64,000 nt of DNA from Sesamum alatum (GCA_034509735.1 JACGWO010000010.1:9189193-9253192), one strand, 5' to 3'. Numbered from the stretch's first letter, positions 36,730 to 47,752 are shown. The notes: generated by a model from the letters alone, not told the origin. Translations and numbers: made by a program.

Positions 36730-38196
36730 TCAATTACCTTGGTTGGAGAAGATGCCAGCCAAGTCTTTCTTAGAGGAGAAAGATAGAAGCCGCCTGTCCC
36801 CTGGCAGCAACAACCATCGGAAGAGCTCAGAAAACAACATAAACTCCTCCTCTCGCTCTTTTAAGAGGGAATGAATTGTGTACAGGCCCCACTCAGGAAT
36901 GAAATGTTGGCGTGGGGAGAGGAACCCCTGATCTCTAGGAGGAGAAGGAGACATGACCATTGACCGTGTGACCACTTGTAAGGGGACTGTTGCTATGGGC
37001 TTGGCTAAAGGAACTCCTATTAGCAATCTTAGAGGCCCCAGCTGGCCTCTTCCCCTAGAACCGTTGGAGGGAATGTCCTGCTTAACGCCCTGGTGGAGGG
37101 AGCTGGAGTCACCTAGCGACCGTTGGGGATGCCGTGGACGCTCTCTCTAAGATACTTTGGGAACATGATTTGATTTGTAAAATAAAATGCATTCAGATTA
37201 GACAATACGTCAAAAAGGAATGTCCAAAAACACCAATGTATCAAGGGTTTCTCTAGAGGAACTTTCTCGGGGCTTAGCTCAAAATGGAAGAGGAGCCTCT
37301 CACCTACCAACCCCTTGCACTCATAGGGGTCAGTATTCAATCTCTCCAAGAAGGTGAACAACCTCGCACTCCTCTCACGCACAAAAAATGGCCTGGCGGG
37401 GGAAGGTCAAACCTCCATTCACCAAGAAAATCCCCCCGAACATGAGGGAGCACATAAATGTAGCTCTGCCTCGAATGCTTGGGGGCATGGTGAGCAGGAA
37501 GGAAATGGACCCTATAACTGGCGGAAAAATAAAAGATGCCAGGTTTAGACTTTTTTAATTGGAAGAAAGCGTATAAATCTTTGCCCGTATGCATGGCGCC
37601 ATGGTAACTGAACACCACGACGAGGCTGGCCAGAAGGCAGAAAGAGTTGGGAACAAGCTTGTTCAAAGGAATACCGAAGACACGGGCTACGTCACTATAG
37701 AATGGCAAAGTAGGAAGACATAGACCTACCTCGAATTGAAAGCTAAAGAAACATAAAAAGTTAGGCGGACAAATCTCTGACTGACTATCAGGGTGGGGGA
37801 AGGGATCTCGTATTCCTCCTTCTGAAGGTGGGAATCCGCATCCCTAAAAGTCGAGGGCACCCTATCTACTAAGATGAGACTAGTGGTGCTCACCCCCTCG
37901 CCACTAACCACTGGTGGCTCCTCTTCCACCTCACCGGACCCTTATTCAAGAGCTACTCTCTCTTCCTTCTCCTCCCTCGATGAGGCATCTCCCTCTATTT
38001 CCTCGCCTCCCCTCTACATCAGAGGGCTCATCCACCAAATAGCGTTGTATCACGGCTGCCCACCTTAGGCTTCACCGTCGGCCCCCCTGAAAGGATGACG
38101 AGCCTAGGCTCATACCCTTCCCAAGGTCGACTTGGAAGAATCATCCCCAGTAGGAACCTCTTCTATAAGGTGTACAGATTCATTGGATGAAGCCAT
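36730..38196 (-). pseudogene. Antisense ORF of the Tat gypsy element (putative gypsy-type transposon family)
   Basis: On the strand opposite to pol, in the 3' region of the element, pieces of one protein read across frameshifts. The start MASSNES is at 38196, then 37929-37726, then 37708-37337. The last contains MPFYSDVARVFGIPLNKLVPNSF..LVVVFSYHG and KPGIFYFSASY, the signature of plant 'putative gypsy type transposon' proteins (Transposase_28-like). FTFLERLNTDPYE continues at 37382-37113 and a tail at 37026-36730. Tat-lineage elements are known to carry extra ORFs between IN and 3' LTR, some antisense; the function is unknown. Confidence 0.7.
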
Positions 38197-38715
38197 TAGG
38201 AAGGGGGAAAACAAATAAAACCAAGAAGACCTTCCCGAAACCAAAAGCAAAAAAATGAAGAAGAGGATGAGCAAGGAAAGTTGCAAAAACTCCAATCTCT
38301 GGGAAAATGAGAGGAGAAAGAAAAGGCCATAAATAAGGAAGGAAGAGGGGTTAGGGTTGTGATATCCTTTGTTCCGTGTCCATGAAAACTACATTCGATT
38401 GGTAGTTACGCAGGGGCGTTACCCCAACTGCTGTCCACTCCACTTGGAGGTTTGCATCGACGCGCCATCATGGTGTTGCATGCCATAACTAGAGCAGTCA
38501 CCATGATGTTTTTTTTTCCCCCCAAAAATCACGGTTATCTCAAGAAAGGCTCCTATTTTCTTGGCTGGAAAGGGGTGGGGGGAAGTACTCTGCAAAAGAA
38601 ATCACACCCTCTCGGAGGGGACTGTCAAACCCAAGAAGACGATAACCCAAATAATAGCCTACTACTCTAATGAGGTATGGGTAGGCCCCCACCTCATCAA
38701 AGTGGAGGAGGGGGC
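38197..38715. other. Gypsy 3' non-coding region and polypurine tract
   Basis: No ORF of interest. It ends with the purine-rich GTGGAGGAGGGGGC at 38702-38715, a good polypurine tract directly before TG. Confidence 0.6.
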
Positions 38716-39420
38716 TGAATGATTCCCTAAAAAATACGCCCAGCCCAAGGAATCCAGCTCAGATAAGGCCCACCGAAGGCCCACGAATGCACGCGGCCCA
38801 AGGGGAAAGACTCATCGCCCAAGGCCCCTAGAAGTATCCATTGGGAAAGAGGACCCATAGAATGGGCCTAGAGACATACTCTTGAGCCGAAAGGAAAGGG
38901 TGGCTGCCAACAACGTGCCCTCATACACAAGTGATAGGCAACCATTCGCCCACTAGAGGAATGTGGCCATGTAATTACTGATGAAGCCCGAAGGTCTAGG
39001 AAAATCACCAAGCTCATTCTAACTACCCTTAGGAATTCGGGAGCATATCTTGTGGTGAGAGTGCCTATCCGATCAAGAGTCCCCAATTGTTGAAACCCTC
39101 AAGATTTCCTCAAAATTTGGGGAAGCTTATCCTCGACAACCACTTTTCCTAATCTCGAGGGGACTACACTTCATCAATCGGCAGGGGGCAGAGGCTATAA
39201 AATAGGACTTTTCTCCAATAAAGACTAACGCACCTTTGCAACACTTATACCCACAAAGCATAAATATTCTAAGCATTCTCACACTACCTTATTATTCTAC
39301 ATTGCGTTTATCTTACTCAATTTCTATTTTTATAACTGCTTACTAACATATTTTTAGCAGATCTTCATTTCAAGACTTGTGAAAAATCTTGCCCAAAGGT
39401 CTCAAATTAGACACATCCAA
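38716..39420 (+). mobile_element. 3' LTR of the Tat gypsy element (approximate)
   Basis: Starts TGAATGATTCCC after the polypurine tract. It contains a TATA box (CTATAAAATAG, 39195-39205) about 480 nt in, followed by a pyrimidine-rich leader-like region. The end is not sharply defined (about 39400-39420). The matching 5' LTR is missing because the element is truncated near 28270. Confidence 0.6.
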
Positions 39421-40317
39421 ACGAGCAATTTTTTGCTCACATCACAAACATTGAAAAAAAATGGAATATCATGATATATAGAAGATACAAATTCATAGTT
39501 ACTATATTCTAAGTGAAATATTTATACTTATAAGGCTATGGGACATATTTAAGGAAAGAAGACTAAAGATATTTCATACATCTACTTTTTTTTTCATATC
39601 AACTTTGTTTGTCTAATTAATCCTCTCCTACTTAATTAATAGTATATTATATATATATAACTCAATTTGGACGAACTTCCAAACATCCTCTAAGTATTGC
39701 ACCATACTAATATTGGTTATGCAACTATCTAAGTATGGGTTTAGAAACTGAAAGGTCAATACAAGAAAAAAAATCATATCGACGAAAAAGTTCGAAAGAA
39801 AAACAAAATGTACAATATAGGAGAGTTAAGTATTAAAGTTGTAAAATATACTATTCTGTCTCAGAATTTGTGCTTTCTTCCTTTAATTCTTTTGTGGCTG
39901 CTGTGTAGAATATCAACCATGATTGCAAACTGGAATGAAATTTGAGGTGACCAATTAACGTGGGGTTATCATGAAATACATTCCAAAAATCATCGATTGC
40001 CAAACATTTACTTAATATAGGACAGAGCAATCTATTTATATATATGCTTGCTTTGTATAATTTTCTCTGTTTGAAATGATTGGTGTATTTATTAATACAT
40101 TATAATGTCAATGTTTTTTTAATATTTCAACTCGCTTGGAATATTATTTTGCTGAAATTTTAATGTTATTAGAATTCAAAATTTTATATTTTTATCATGT
40201 TATTTAATATTATTCAATAGAAAAAAGTAGTCAAAATTAGATGAATGCAACATCAATCTCATCGTGTATATATATCTAAGGACAGATGCACTGAAAGTAA
40301 GGAGATAACACCCCAGA
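39421..40317. other. Intergenic; nothing recognised
   Basis: AT-rich, no ORF or repeat pair seen. Confidence 0.5.
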
Positions 40318-40397
40318 GAAAAAGAAGGGTTAAATATAGTTATCACCCGTGAAGTATCCACTCTACATTAATTACCCCCTTAAACTATTAAAACCTT

Positions 40398-40429
<32 letters not shown>

Positions 40430-40616
40430 CTTCTAACACCTTTAATATTGAAGTTCAAAAAGTCCATTTTACCCTTACAAAAATTTATTTATAAAAAAAA
40501 ATTAAAGGTATTTTCAAAATACCAAAACCACTCGTTTTTAAGTTTTATCTAATTCTATTTTCACTTGTTCATCGAATTCTTTTTATTTTTGTAATTCTAA
40601 AGTATTTGTAAATAAA

Positions 40617-41548
40617 TTTTTGTGTTCCTGAATTTATCGAAACAAGAAAATATTACAAATAAAATTTCTTGAATTGATTGAATATTTGTGGGTGCAAAAT
40701 TTCTACTTGAAAACCTCTTATTCTTCTCTTCACGAATGTGATCTTTGATTTCGGCAACTTCGGAGGTGAAATTTTGACGTTTGATCTCCTTTGACGTTGA
40801 CTTTGACTTGGAATAACGTTAATTCGGGGGTCGTTGACTTATTCCCGGATCGAATGCTATAAACTTGAAGATATTTGACTTGAATTTGAGATATTTCTTG
40901 GTGGATTTGAGACTTTGATCTTCCGCCAAGGTGGACTTCTGTCTTGATAACGTTAATTCACCGGTTTTCAGACTTCTTGTCGAATTAAACGCTGATTTTG
41001 GATGATTTACGCGACGAACGCCTTGAATCTTGCCTAGAACGTCGTGATTCTTCCTTGATTTGTGCTTGAGAGGATTTCAGGACTTCTTGAACGCTCTCTT
41101 GCTTGTATCTTCAATTGTATTTGTGTGTGTTCTGAATGAGTTCCAAGGACCCCTTTATATAGCTGTCAAAGAATAGAGTTGTGGTGAACTTGAACACTTA
41201 TTTTGTATTATCTCTTTATTTTAATTTAAAGAGATAAATACATTAAATGTTTGGGAAGACATGATTGGTCAATTTCGATATTATCTCTTTAATTTTTGTA
41301 TTTTTCAAATAGGTAATATAAGAAATATTTGTCTTGATTTGATTGGCCGAAACACCTCAATTTGACACGTGTCGACCGTTGATTTGATGATGAAATATAT
41401 ATTAAAATATCATCAAAATTAACTATTTATATTTGAAATTAATTTAGTAAATTCTAAAATATAAATAAAAAAAGAAAATATAATTGATAAACAATATATA
41501 TTTTCCACTTGTCGTCATTTGATTGGGCGAAAAATTTATTTGTCTACA
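40617..41548 (-). repeat. 3' LTR of the gag-only element
   Basis: 932 bp, partner of 43483-44425. It lies directly downstream (minus sense) of the purine-rich GAGGGGGCATT. Confidence 0.9.
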
Positions 41549-41739
41549 AATGCCCCCTCGAGACTTGTTCATGAGCATCTACTGCAACGAAGTGAAGGAG
41601 TGAATATGTCTCGAAATTGATTCTTCTTCATATGTTGTTGTTCTTCTTCTTTTTTTTTTTTTTAAATATTTGATTGGACTTGAAAACATTGTTCAAGCTA
41701 CCTATGTACCTCTATCGGATGACAAAGTCATAACGTAGT

Positions 41740-42615
41740 TCACTTGAATTATTCTCATATCAAGGAGTCTTCAAACTTGACTTTGTAGATAGTTTATACT
41801 CATATCAAGGAGTTCTTGACTTGAACTTATTTGAATTTGTTGATAGTTTATTCTCATATCAAGGAGTCTTCAACTTGAATTTGTAGATAGTTTATACTCA
41901 TATCAAGGAGTTCTTGACTTTGTAAATAGTTTATACTCATGTCAAGAAGTTTTTGACTTTGAATTTATCGATAGTTTATACTCATGTCAAGGAGTTCTTC
42001 AAGTAAATTTGCAGATAGTTTATACTCGTATCAAGGAGTTCTTCAACTTGAATTTGTAGATAGTTTATACTTGTATCAAGGAGCTCTTTGACTTAAATTT
42101 GTTGATAGTTTATACTCATATCAAGGAGTTCTTCAAGTAATTTTGTAGATAGTTTATACTCGTATCAAGGAGTTCTTCAACTTGAATTTGTAGATAGTTT
42201 ATACTGATATTAAGGAGTTCTTCAAGTAAATTTGTAGATAGTTTATACTCGTATCAAGGAGTATTGAAATTTTTTTTTGGACATTAGATAGTTTATGTTC
42301 ATATCCAGGAGCACTTTAGATTTCTTTTTCAATATTAGATAGTTTATGTTCATATTTAGGAGCACTAAGATTTTTTGGGGACTTTAGATAGTTTATGCTC
42401 ATATCCAGGAGCATTGATTTTTTATTTTTGGGGACATTTGATAGTTTATGCTCATATCCAGGAGCATTGAATTTTTTTTTGGGGACATTAGATAGTTTAT
42501 GCTCATATCCAGGAGCATTGATAGTTTGGAAATTAGATAGTTTATGCTCATATCTAGGAGCATTGAGAATTCTTTTTTTTAGACATTAGATAGTTTATGC
42601 TCATATCTAGGAGCA
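41740..42615 (-). repeat. Tandem array in the TR-GAG element, about 18 units of 44-54 bp
   Basis: Units share GATAGTTTATRCTCATATC then AAGGAG or CAGGAG (plus strand). Two blocks: 41788-42280, period mostly 44-46, with TTCTTCAACTTGAATTTGTA spacers; and 42287-42615, period about 45-53, with GCATTGA, T-run and GGGGACATTA spacers. It occupies the whole interval between gag stop and polypurine tract, where pol would be in a full element. Non-coding. Confidence 0.9.
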
Positions 42616-42625
42616 CTGAAAAATT

Positions 42626-43300
42626 TCATGGTGTTGCATCATCATTAGCATCATCATTGATATCATTTGAGTATTCATTTTTTTTGCAATTGAAGCTCAT
42701 TTCAATTCCATGTGCACGAGTCGCTAGCTCTTCAAATTTTTTTGGTTTTATTACTTGAAGAATATAGCAAAGTTCCCAATGCATTCCTTGGATACACATT
42801 TCAGTTGCTAAAGTCTCTGACAATCGATCTTTGCAATTAAAGCTCAAATTTTTCCAGCGATCAATATAATCAATGACGGGCTCTTCTTTCCATTGCTGTG
42901 AGTTCGTAAGCTCGATCATGCTGATTGTTCTTCTGGTACTGTAAAAATGATTGAGAAACTCTTGTTCTAATTGCCCCCAACTATCAACTGAGTTGGCTTC
43001 CAAGTCAGTGTACCAATCAAACGCATTTCCTTTCAAAGATCGAACAAATTGTTTGACGAGGTGATCCCCATATGTTCCAGTGTTGTTGCACGTTTCCACG
43101 AAGTGAGCCACGTGTTGCTTAGGATTGCCTTTGCCGTCAAATTGTTGGAACTTTGGTGGTTGGTAGCCCATCGGCATCTTCAAGCTGTCAATTCTTGGAG
43201 TGTAGGGTTTGGAGTAAGTAAAGGATGACCTTGAGCTTCCCTCAATCTTGCTCTTGATGATCCCTTCAATGAATTCTTTTAGTTGGTCTATCGAAATCAT
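42626..43300 (-). CDS. Gag-like protein of the TR-GAG element (224 aa)
   Basis: Single ORF of the element, similar to the retrotransposon gag capsid domain of Ty3/gypsy elements. Recognisable: PPKFQQFDGKGNPKQHVAHF, LVKQFVRSLKGNAFDWY, SWGQLEQEFLNHFY and YIDRWKNLS. The start is an internal Met: the frame continues upstream in coding-like sequence (KDL-stop-VSSDG), so a TAA just before it has shortened an originally longer gag. No CCHC knuckle is seen before the stop. It would form a capsid-like assembly packaging element RNA if expressed. The open frame and similar LTRs suggest recent activity. Confidence 0.85.
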   Translation of the reverse strand: MISIDQLKEFIEGIIKSKIEGSSRSSFTYSKPYTPRIDSLKMPMGYQPPKFQQFDGKGNPKQHVAHFVETCNNTGTYGDHLVKQFVRSLKGNAFDWYTDLEANSVDSWGQLEQEFLNHFYSTRRTISMIELTNSQQWKEEPVIDYIDRWKNLSFNCKDRLSETLATEMCIQGMHWELCYILQVIKPKKFEELATRAHGIEMSFNCKKNEYSNDINDDANDDATP

Positions 43301-43427
43301 CCCATCAGACGAGACTTAAAGATCCTTTGCAGGTTTATCCTTCCCGGTATAATTCTCCTTAGTGGATATTTTGGCTTCATCATGAGCCTCAGCTTGTTTT
43401 TCCTTGATTTGGCTTGTCTCAACGCTG

Positions 43428-43477
43428 TCTGACTTCTAATCAGGCGATTGTGGGTTCGTGTCCCACTGGGCGTGCCA
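43428..43477 (+). other. Primer-binding region carrying the 3' half of tRNA-Arg(UCU)
   Basis: Read on the plus strand, this is a tRNA from position 27 to the CCA end with every element of correct length. Anticodon stem TCTGA/TCAGG with loop CTTCTAA (anticodon TCT); five-nt variable loop; T stem GTGGG/CCCAC; seven-nt loop TTCGTGT; acceptor strand TGGGCGT; discriminator G; CCA. It lies five nt from the 5' LTR, so its reverse complement (TGGCACGCCCAGTGGGAC..) is the PBS. A normal PBS covers only about 18 nt; here 50 nt match. T-loop position 58, almost always A, is T at 43459. Positions 1-26 of the tRNA are absent, so this is not a tRNA gene. Confidence 0.85.
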
Positions 43478-43482
43478 AAATT

Positions 43483-44425
43483 TGTAAATAAATTTTCGTG
43501 TTCCTGAATTTATCGAAACAAGAAAATATTATAAATAAATTTTTTTGAATTGATTGAATATTTGTGAGTGCGAAATCTCTACTTGAAAACCTCTGATTCT
43601 TCTATTCACGAATGTGATATTTGATTTTGGCAACTTCGGAGGTGAAATTTTGACGTTTGATCTCATTCGACGTTGACTTTGACTTGGAATAACGTTAATT
43701 CGGGGGTCGTTGACTTATTCCCCGATCGAACGCTATAAACTTGAAGATATTTAACTTGAATTTGAGATATTTCTTGGTGGATTTGAGACTTTGATCTTCC
43801 GCCAAGGTGGACTTCTATCTTGATAACGTTAATTCGCCGATTTTCAGACTTCTTGTCGAATTAAACGCTGATTTTGGACGATTTCCGCGACGAACGCCTT
43901 GAATCTTGCCTAGAACGCCGTGGTTCTTCCTTGATTTGTGCTTGAGAGGAGTTCGGGACTTCTTGAACGCTCTCTTGCTTGTATGTTCAATTGTATTTGT
44001 GTGTGTTCTGAATGAGTTACAAGGACCCCTTTATATAGCTGTCAAAGAGGTAAAGTTGTGGTGAACTTGAATACTTATTTTGTATTATCTCTTTATTTTA
44101 ATTTAAAGAGATAAATACATTAAATATTTGGGAAGACATGATTGGTCAATTTCGATATTATCTCTTTAATTTTGGTATTTTTCAAAGAGGTAATATAAAA
44201 AATATTTGTCTTGATTTGATTGGTTGAAACACCTCAATTTGACACATGTCGATCGTTGATTTGATGACGAAATATAAATTAAAATATCAATTAAATTAAC
44301 TATTTATATTTGAAATTAGTTTAGTAAATTCCAAAATATAAATAGAAAAAGAGAATATAATTGATAAATAATATATATTTTTCACTTGTCGTCATTTGAT
44401 TGGGCGCAAAATTTATTTGTCTACA
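43483..44425 (-). repeat. 5' LTR of the gag-only element
   Basis: 943 bp, TG..CA ends, TATA box near 44033 (minus). Differences from the 3' LTR are scattered substitutions and small indels, suggesting an insertion that is not ancient. Confidence 0.9.
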
Positions 44426-44875
44426 ACCATATATATAAATATATATTAATTGTATATTTTCTTATTAGCTCATGATCAGCTCTTTCGGTTTTATTAATTG
44501 TATATTGGTTTAAGTAATATATATATATATATATATATGCATGTATAAATTTATTTTTAATTTGGTTTGACAAACAAGGGAAACTAAAATAAAATGAGCT
44601 CCAAGTACTTTAGGATTAGAAAAATAAAAAGAGCTCGATGAACAAGTGAAACTAGAATTAGACAAAGTTTCAAAAAAGAGCGGTTTTGGTATTTTAAAAA
44701 AAATTAATTTTTTTTCAAAAGCAATTTTTAATAAGGGTAAAATGGATCTTTTAAACTTAAAAATGAAAGGAGTTAGAAGGTCAAGATTTTTTTTAAAGGT
44801 TTTAATACTTTAGGAGGGTAATTGATGTGGAGTAAATACTTTAGGGGTGGTAACTGTATTTAACCCGAAAAAGAA

Positions 44876-45493
44876 AAGATTAGCCATAAAAAAATCAAAA
44901 AATAATTTTAATATTGTCACTGATTATATTTATTTAGTGACAAAAAAATTATTTTGTTACATGATGAATTTTATAGTTTTAATAATTATGATTAGTTTAC
45001 AAAAACATTATCATTAGCTAGGAACAATAAGTGATTAAAAATTGTACATAAAGTTATTTAGATAAAATAAGAAAATATAGAACGCACGTCTATATATTAA
45101 ATTTAACTGCTGATAAAAAAATCAAACAAGTTCTAATGATTTATAATTAAGGATATAAATATCATTTTACAACTAAAATCAAGGGAAATTGAAAAAAAAA
45201 AAAAAGCGCGCAAAACACCTCTTACACGCATGAAGGTGGTAATTTGCACATTTTTAAAAATGACAAAGCCTTTTTGCCTTTTTTTAATACAGGGGTAGGT
45301 TGCCGGCCCATTTAATGTTTTATAGGGGAATGTTTTTCGACGTTACACCTCTTTTTAGGGATAATTTTAAAATTATTAATTGTATTTTATTATTAATATT
45401 ATATTTTGCTTGTGCAAAAAAGTCCTTTTAATAGCCAGAAAAGAGGAGCGATGGAGCAGTACCCAATTGAATATAAACCAAAGAATAGGTGCT
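44876..45493. other. Intergenic; nothing recognised
   Basis: AT-rich, no ORF, no repeat pair. Confidence 0.5.
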
Positions 45494-45502
45494 TTCCAAG
45501 TA

Positions 45503-45960
45503 GGGTAAATCATAACGAGCTCTCGTGAGGTTTGACATATACGAATATCCCCTCATTTGATTAAAAAATTACGAATACTTTCTTGATATTTGATAGAATT
45601 ATGCAATCCTTGGATGGAGGTCTGAAATTAGCAATTGTACACTTGCTGTATTTTTTCATTTTTTAAAAAAAATATTTGAAAAACAGAAGATGTGAATGAA
45701 CAAAATTGAAAAATTATAAAAAAAAATTATCCACTCAATCCATAAAAAATTTTAAAAAATAAATAATTTTTTAATTTATAGTGCACAACTGCATTTTGGT
45801 TAATTCATTATAAAAAAAATGGATGAAAACCTAATGCAGGCTAACGGATTGAGTTAGTTGTTAGATGACCATTAAAATCAGGGGTATCTGTAATATTTCA
45901 AACAATAAAGAGGTATTCAAAATTATATCAAAATTCAAGAAATATAGCAATAATTGACCC
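45503..45960. mobile_element. Mutator-like MITE, 458 bp
   Basis: Ends GGGTAAATCATAAC and mirror TAATTGACCC with inverted arms (GAATATCCCC.. and mirror GGGGTATCTG). Flanks TTCCAAGTA and TTGAAATTA match at 6 of 9 positions, an eroded TSD. Related to the 27124-27551 element. Confidence 0.75.
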
Positions 45961-46420
45961 TTGAAATTAAGAAGAAAAAAGAGGATTTGCAGTCTAGGGT
46001 ATAATCAATTAGGTTGTAAAGCAAAGGCTATAAATGATATGGAGAACGTGCATGTGTCATGTGGCCTACATGCAACCTAAAAGCTTTCTTATTAAAGAAA
46101 GAAAACAACCCAAAAAGCTTGAGTTTCTAAATGGGCTCAATGAGTGAATACATTGCTTTTTCTTGATCATAAGGGACCATTAATCATCACATCATAAATT
46201 TGAACTAGCCTAGTTAATACTTATATGTCTCTTTGTTTTTCTTTTTCTTGTAATCATAAGGCAAATATAATCAATTACATTATTATGGGATGAGTGGAGT
46301 TCAAATAAAATGATAATATTTTTCATTGCCATATGTCATAATTGTTGCTATTGAGTTCTTTTGTCCTTAGCCAAATCAACAATAATATTCTTAGATGTTA
46401 TTGTTCGCTGGACATGATCA
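45961..46420. other. Intergenic; nothing recognised
   Basis: No ORF; no repeat identified. Confidence 0.5.
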
Positions 46421-46433
46421 ATTAAGTGAACTG

Positions 46434-46714
46434 TTTTTTTGAAGTGAAAACGATGAATATTATTAATTGAACTAAATCAATTACAATTAGCCTGTCGATT
46501 ATCAATCGACAAATAGAGGCAATTACAACAATCGTACATTGATCAATAATACAATATCACATAAATTAAATCTAAACAATCCCTTACTATTACAGTATAC
46601 AAACAATCATACTTTATAGTAGACTATCTTCTCACGCATTTGTGGGGTTTGAACCCATGACCTATAAGATCATGGAACCTCAACCTCAACCACTTGGCCA
46701 AGAGATCATTGATT
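46434..46714 (-). mobile_element. tRNA-derived SINE, copy 1
   Basis: Minus strand: internal RNA polymerase III promoter with A box TGGCCAAGTGG (46690-46700 region) and B box GGTTCAAACCC (46645-46655 region). A roughly 200-nt non-tRNA body and a short A tail (T7 on plus) follow. Target duplication traces ATTAAGTG at 46421-46428 and 46715-46722. Confidence 0.8.
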
Positions 46715-46722
46715 ATTAAGTG

Positions 46723-47489
46723 GGCATTAGCACCTTAGATTTTAACTCCTTAACCGATTCCAAGATAAATTTTCAGTCATACCACAAGATTGAAAACTTC
46801 TCTAGGTTAGTAATAATCTCTTATGCAATAACCAAAAAGCAATAATTTTCAGATTGGCACTTAAAAGACTTTTTTTTAAGGCCTAAAGTTGAAAAAAAAA
46901 ACCTTCAATTTTTGGGTTTGATCAATAAACAATCACTAATATATATATATATATATATATATATACTTCTGTAACAAATTTAAAGCTTAATAATATGTAA
47001 ACATGTTAAGATCAAAATCTTAAAATGAATTTGGAAAACATGGAAAATATATCCTGTTTACAAGAGTTCTAAAAACAATTAATTTACATTTTCCCAAAAA
47101 ATAAATGTTACATTTTGATTTTTAAAAAAAAACTCCTACATTTGACCTATAATGAAATATCAAAATAAGGGATGCTGCTTTCTCAAAATATTTAAAAGTA
47201 TTTATTTTGAAAAACCATACATCACATAACATGTTTACACAAATATAAGTAGCCATTGAACTATTGAAGCATGCTCGTCATATTATTCATCACAAATATA
47301 TGATGAAAAATTATAAACATGAAGTACATAAATTTAATCCATGCATGTCACATAAAAAAATAATCAAGGAATTACTTCACAAAGAATTATTAACGCAATC
47401 AAAAATTGCTAAGAATTAACTCAATAAGAATAAATGGAATCAATTATTTCACTAGAAATTAATGAACTAAGAATTAGGCCAATAATAAT
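46723..47489. other. Intergenic with an (AT)n microsatellite at about 46937-46964
   Basis: AT-rich sequence without coding potential. Confidence 0.5.
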
Positions 47490-47502
47490 AATTTTACCCT
47501 TG

Positions 47503-47752
47503 TTTTTTTTTTAAGTGAAAGCGGTGAATATTATTAATTGAAGTAAATCGATTACAATCAGTTCTGCCGAACAGAGACAATTACATCATACCCGAATCAA
47601 CAATAGTAACATAAATTAACTCTAAAAAACATCTTATTATTACAGTATATAAATAATACCTACTATAAAGTACTAGATTATCATCCCACGCATTGGTAGG
47701 GTTTGAACATATGACCTCTAAGGTCATGCATGGGACCTCAATCTTGACCTCT
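47503..47752 (-). mobile_element. tRNA-derived SINE, copy 2 (5'-truncated), 13-bp TSD
   Basis: Same family as 46434-46714 with an A tail (T10 on plus). B box region kept (GTTCAAACCC near 47700) but the A-box end is missing. Perfect 13-bp duplication AATTTTACCCTTG at 47490-47502 and 47753-47765, as left by LINE-driven retroposition. Confidence 0.9.

Larger units (their letters stand above)
40617..44425 (-). mobile_element. Gag-only LTR retrotransposon (TR-GAG type), 3.8 kb
   Basis: Non-autonomous LTR element on the minus strand. 5' LTR 44425-43483 and 3' LTR 41548-40617 are highly similar (about 940 bp), starting TGTAGACAAATAAA and ending TTTATTTACA. Both have a TATA box (minus CTATATAAAG, at 44029-44038 in the 5' LTR). 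The PBS is a tRNA-Arg match next to the 5' LTR. One gag ORF, a tandem repeat region and a polypurine tract (GAGGGGGCATT, 41549-41559 region) follow; there is no protease, RT, RNase H or integrase. Size and content match TR-GAG elements, thought to be mobilised in trans. Flanking 5-mers (GTATT, ACCAT) do not match, so the TSD is lost or a rearrangement occurred. Confidence 0.9.
40327..44866. mobile_element. Mutator-like MITE with perfect 9-bp TSD, split by an LTR element
   Basis: Termini GGGTTAAATA and mirror TATTTAACCC. The arms at 40327-40616 and 44580-44866 are inverted copies: ATTACCCCCTTAAACTATTAAAACC mirrors GGTTTTAATACTTTAGGAGGGTAAT (quoted only in part here), with an AGCTC-CATCGA block further in. 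Identical 9-bp duplications GAAAAAGAA lie at 40318-40326 and 44867-44875. Removing the 40617-44425 retrotransposon leaves a MITE of about 730 bp. Confidence 0.9.

Noticed and set aside
41740..42615. CRISPR-like array
   Set aside because: Repeats and spacers are both diverged copies of one unit, in a plant retrotransposon; no CRISPR architecture.
43415..43480. A tRNA-Arg gene
   Set aside because: Only bases 27-76 are present, CCA is encoded, and it sits at the PBS position of an LTR element; no A box or 5' acceptor half.
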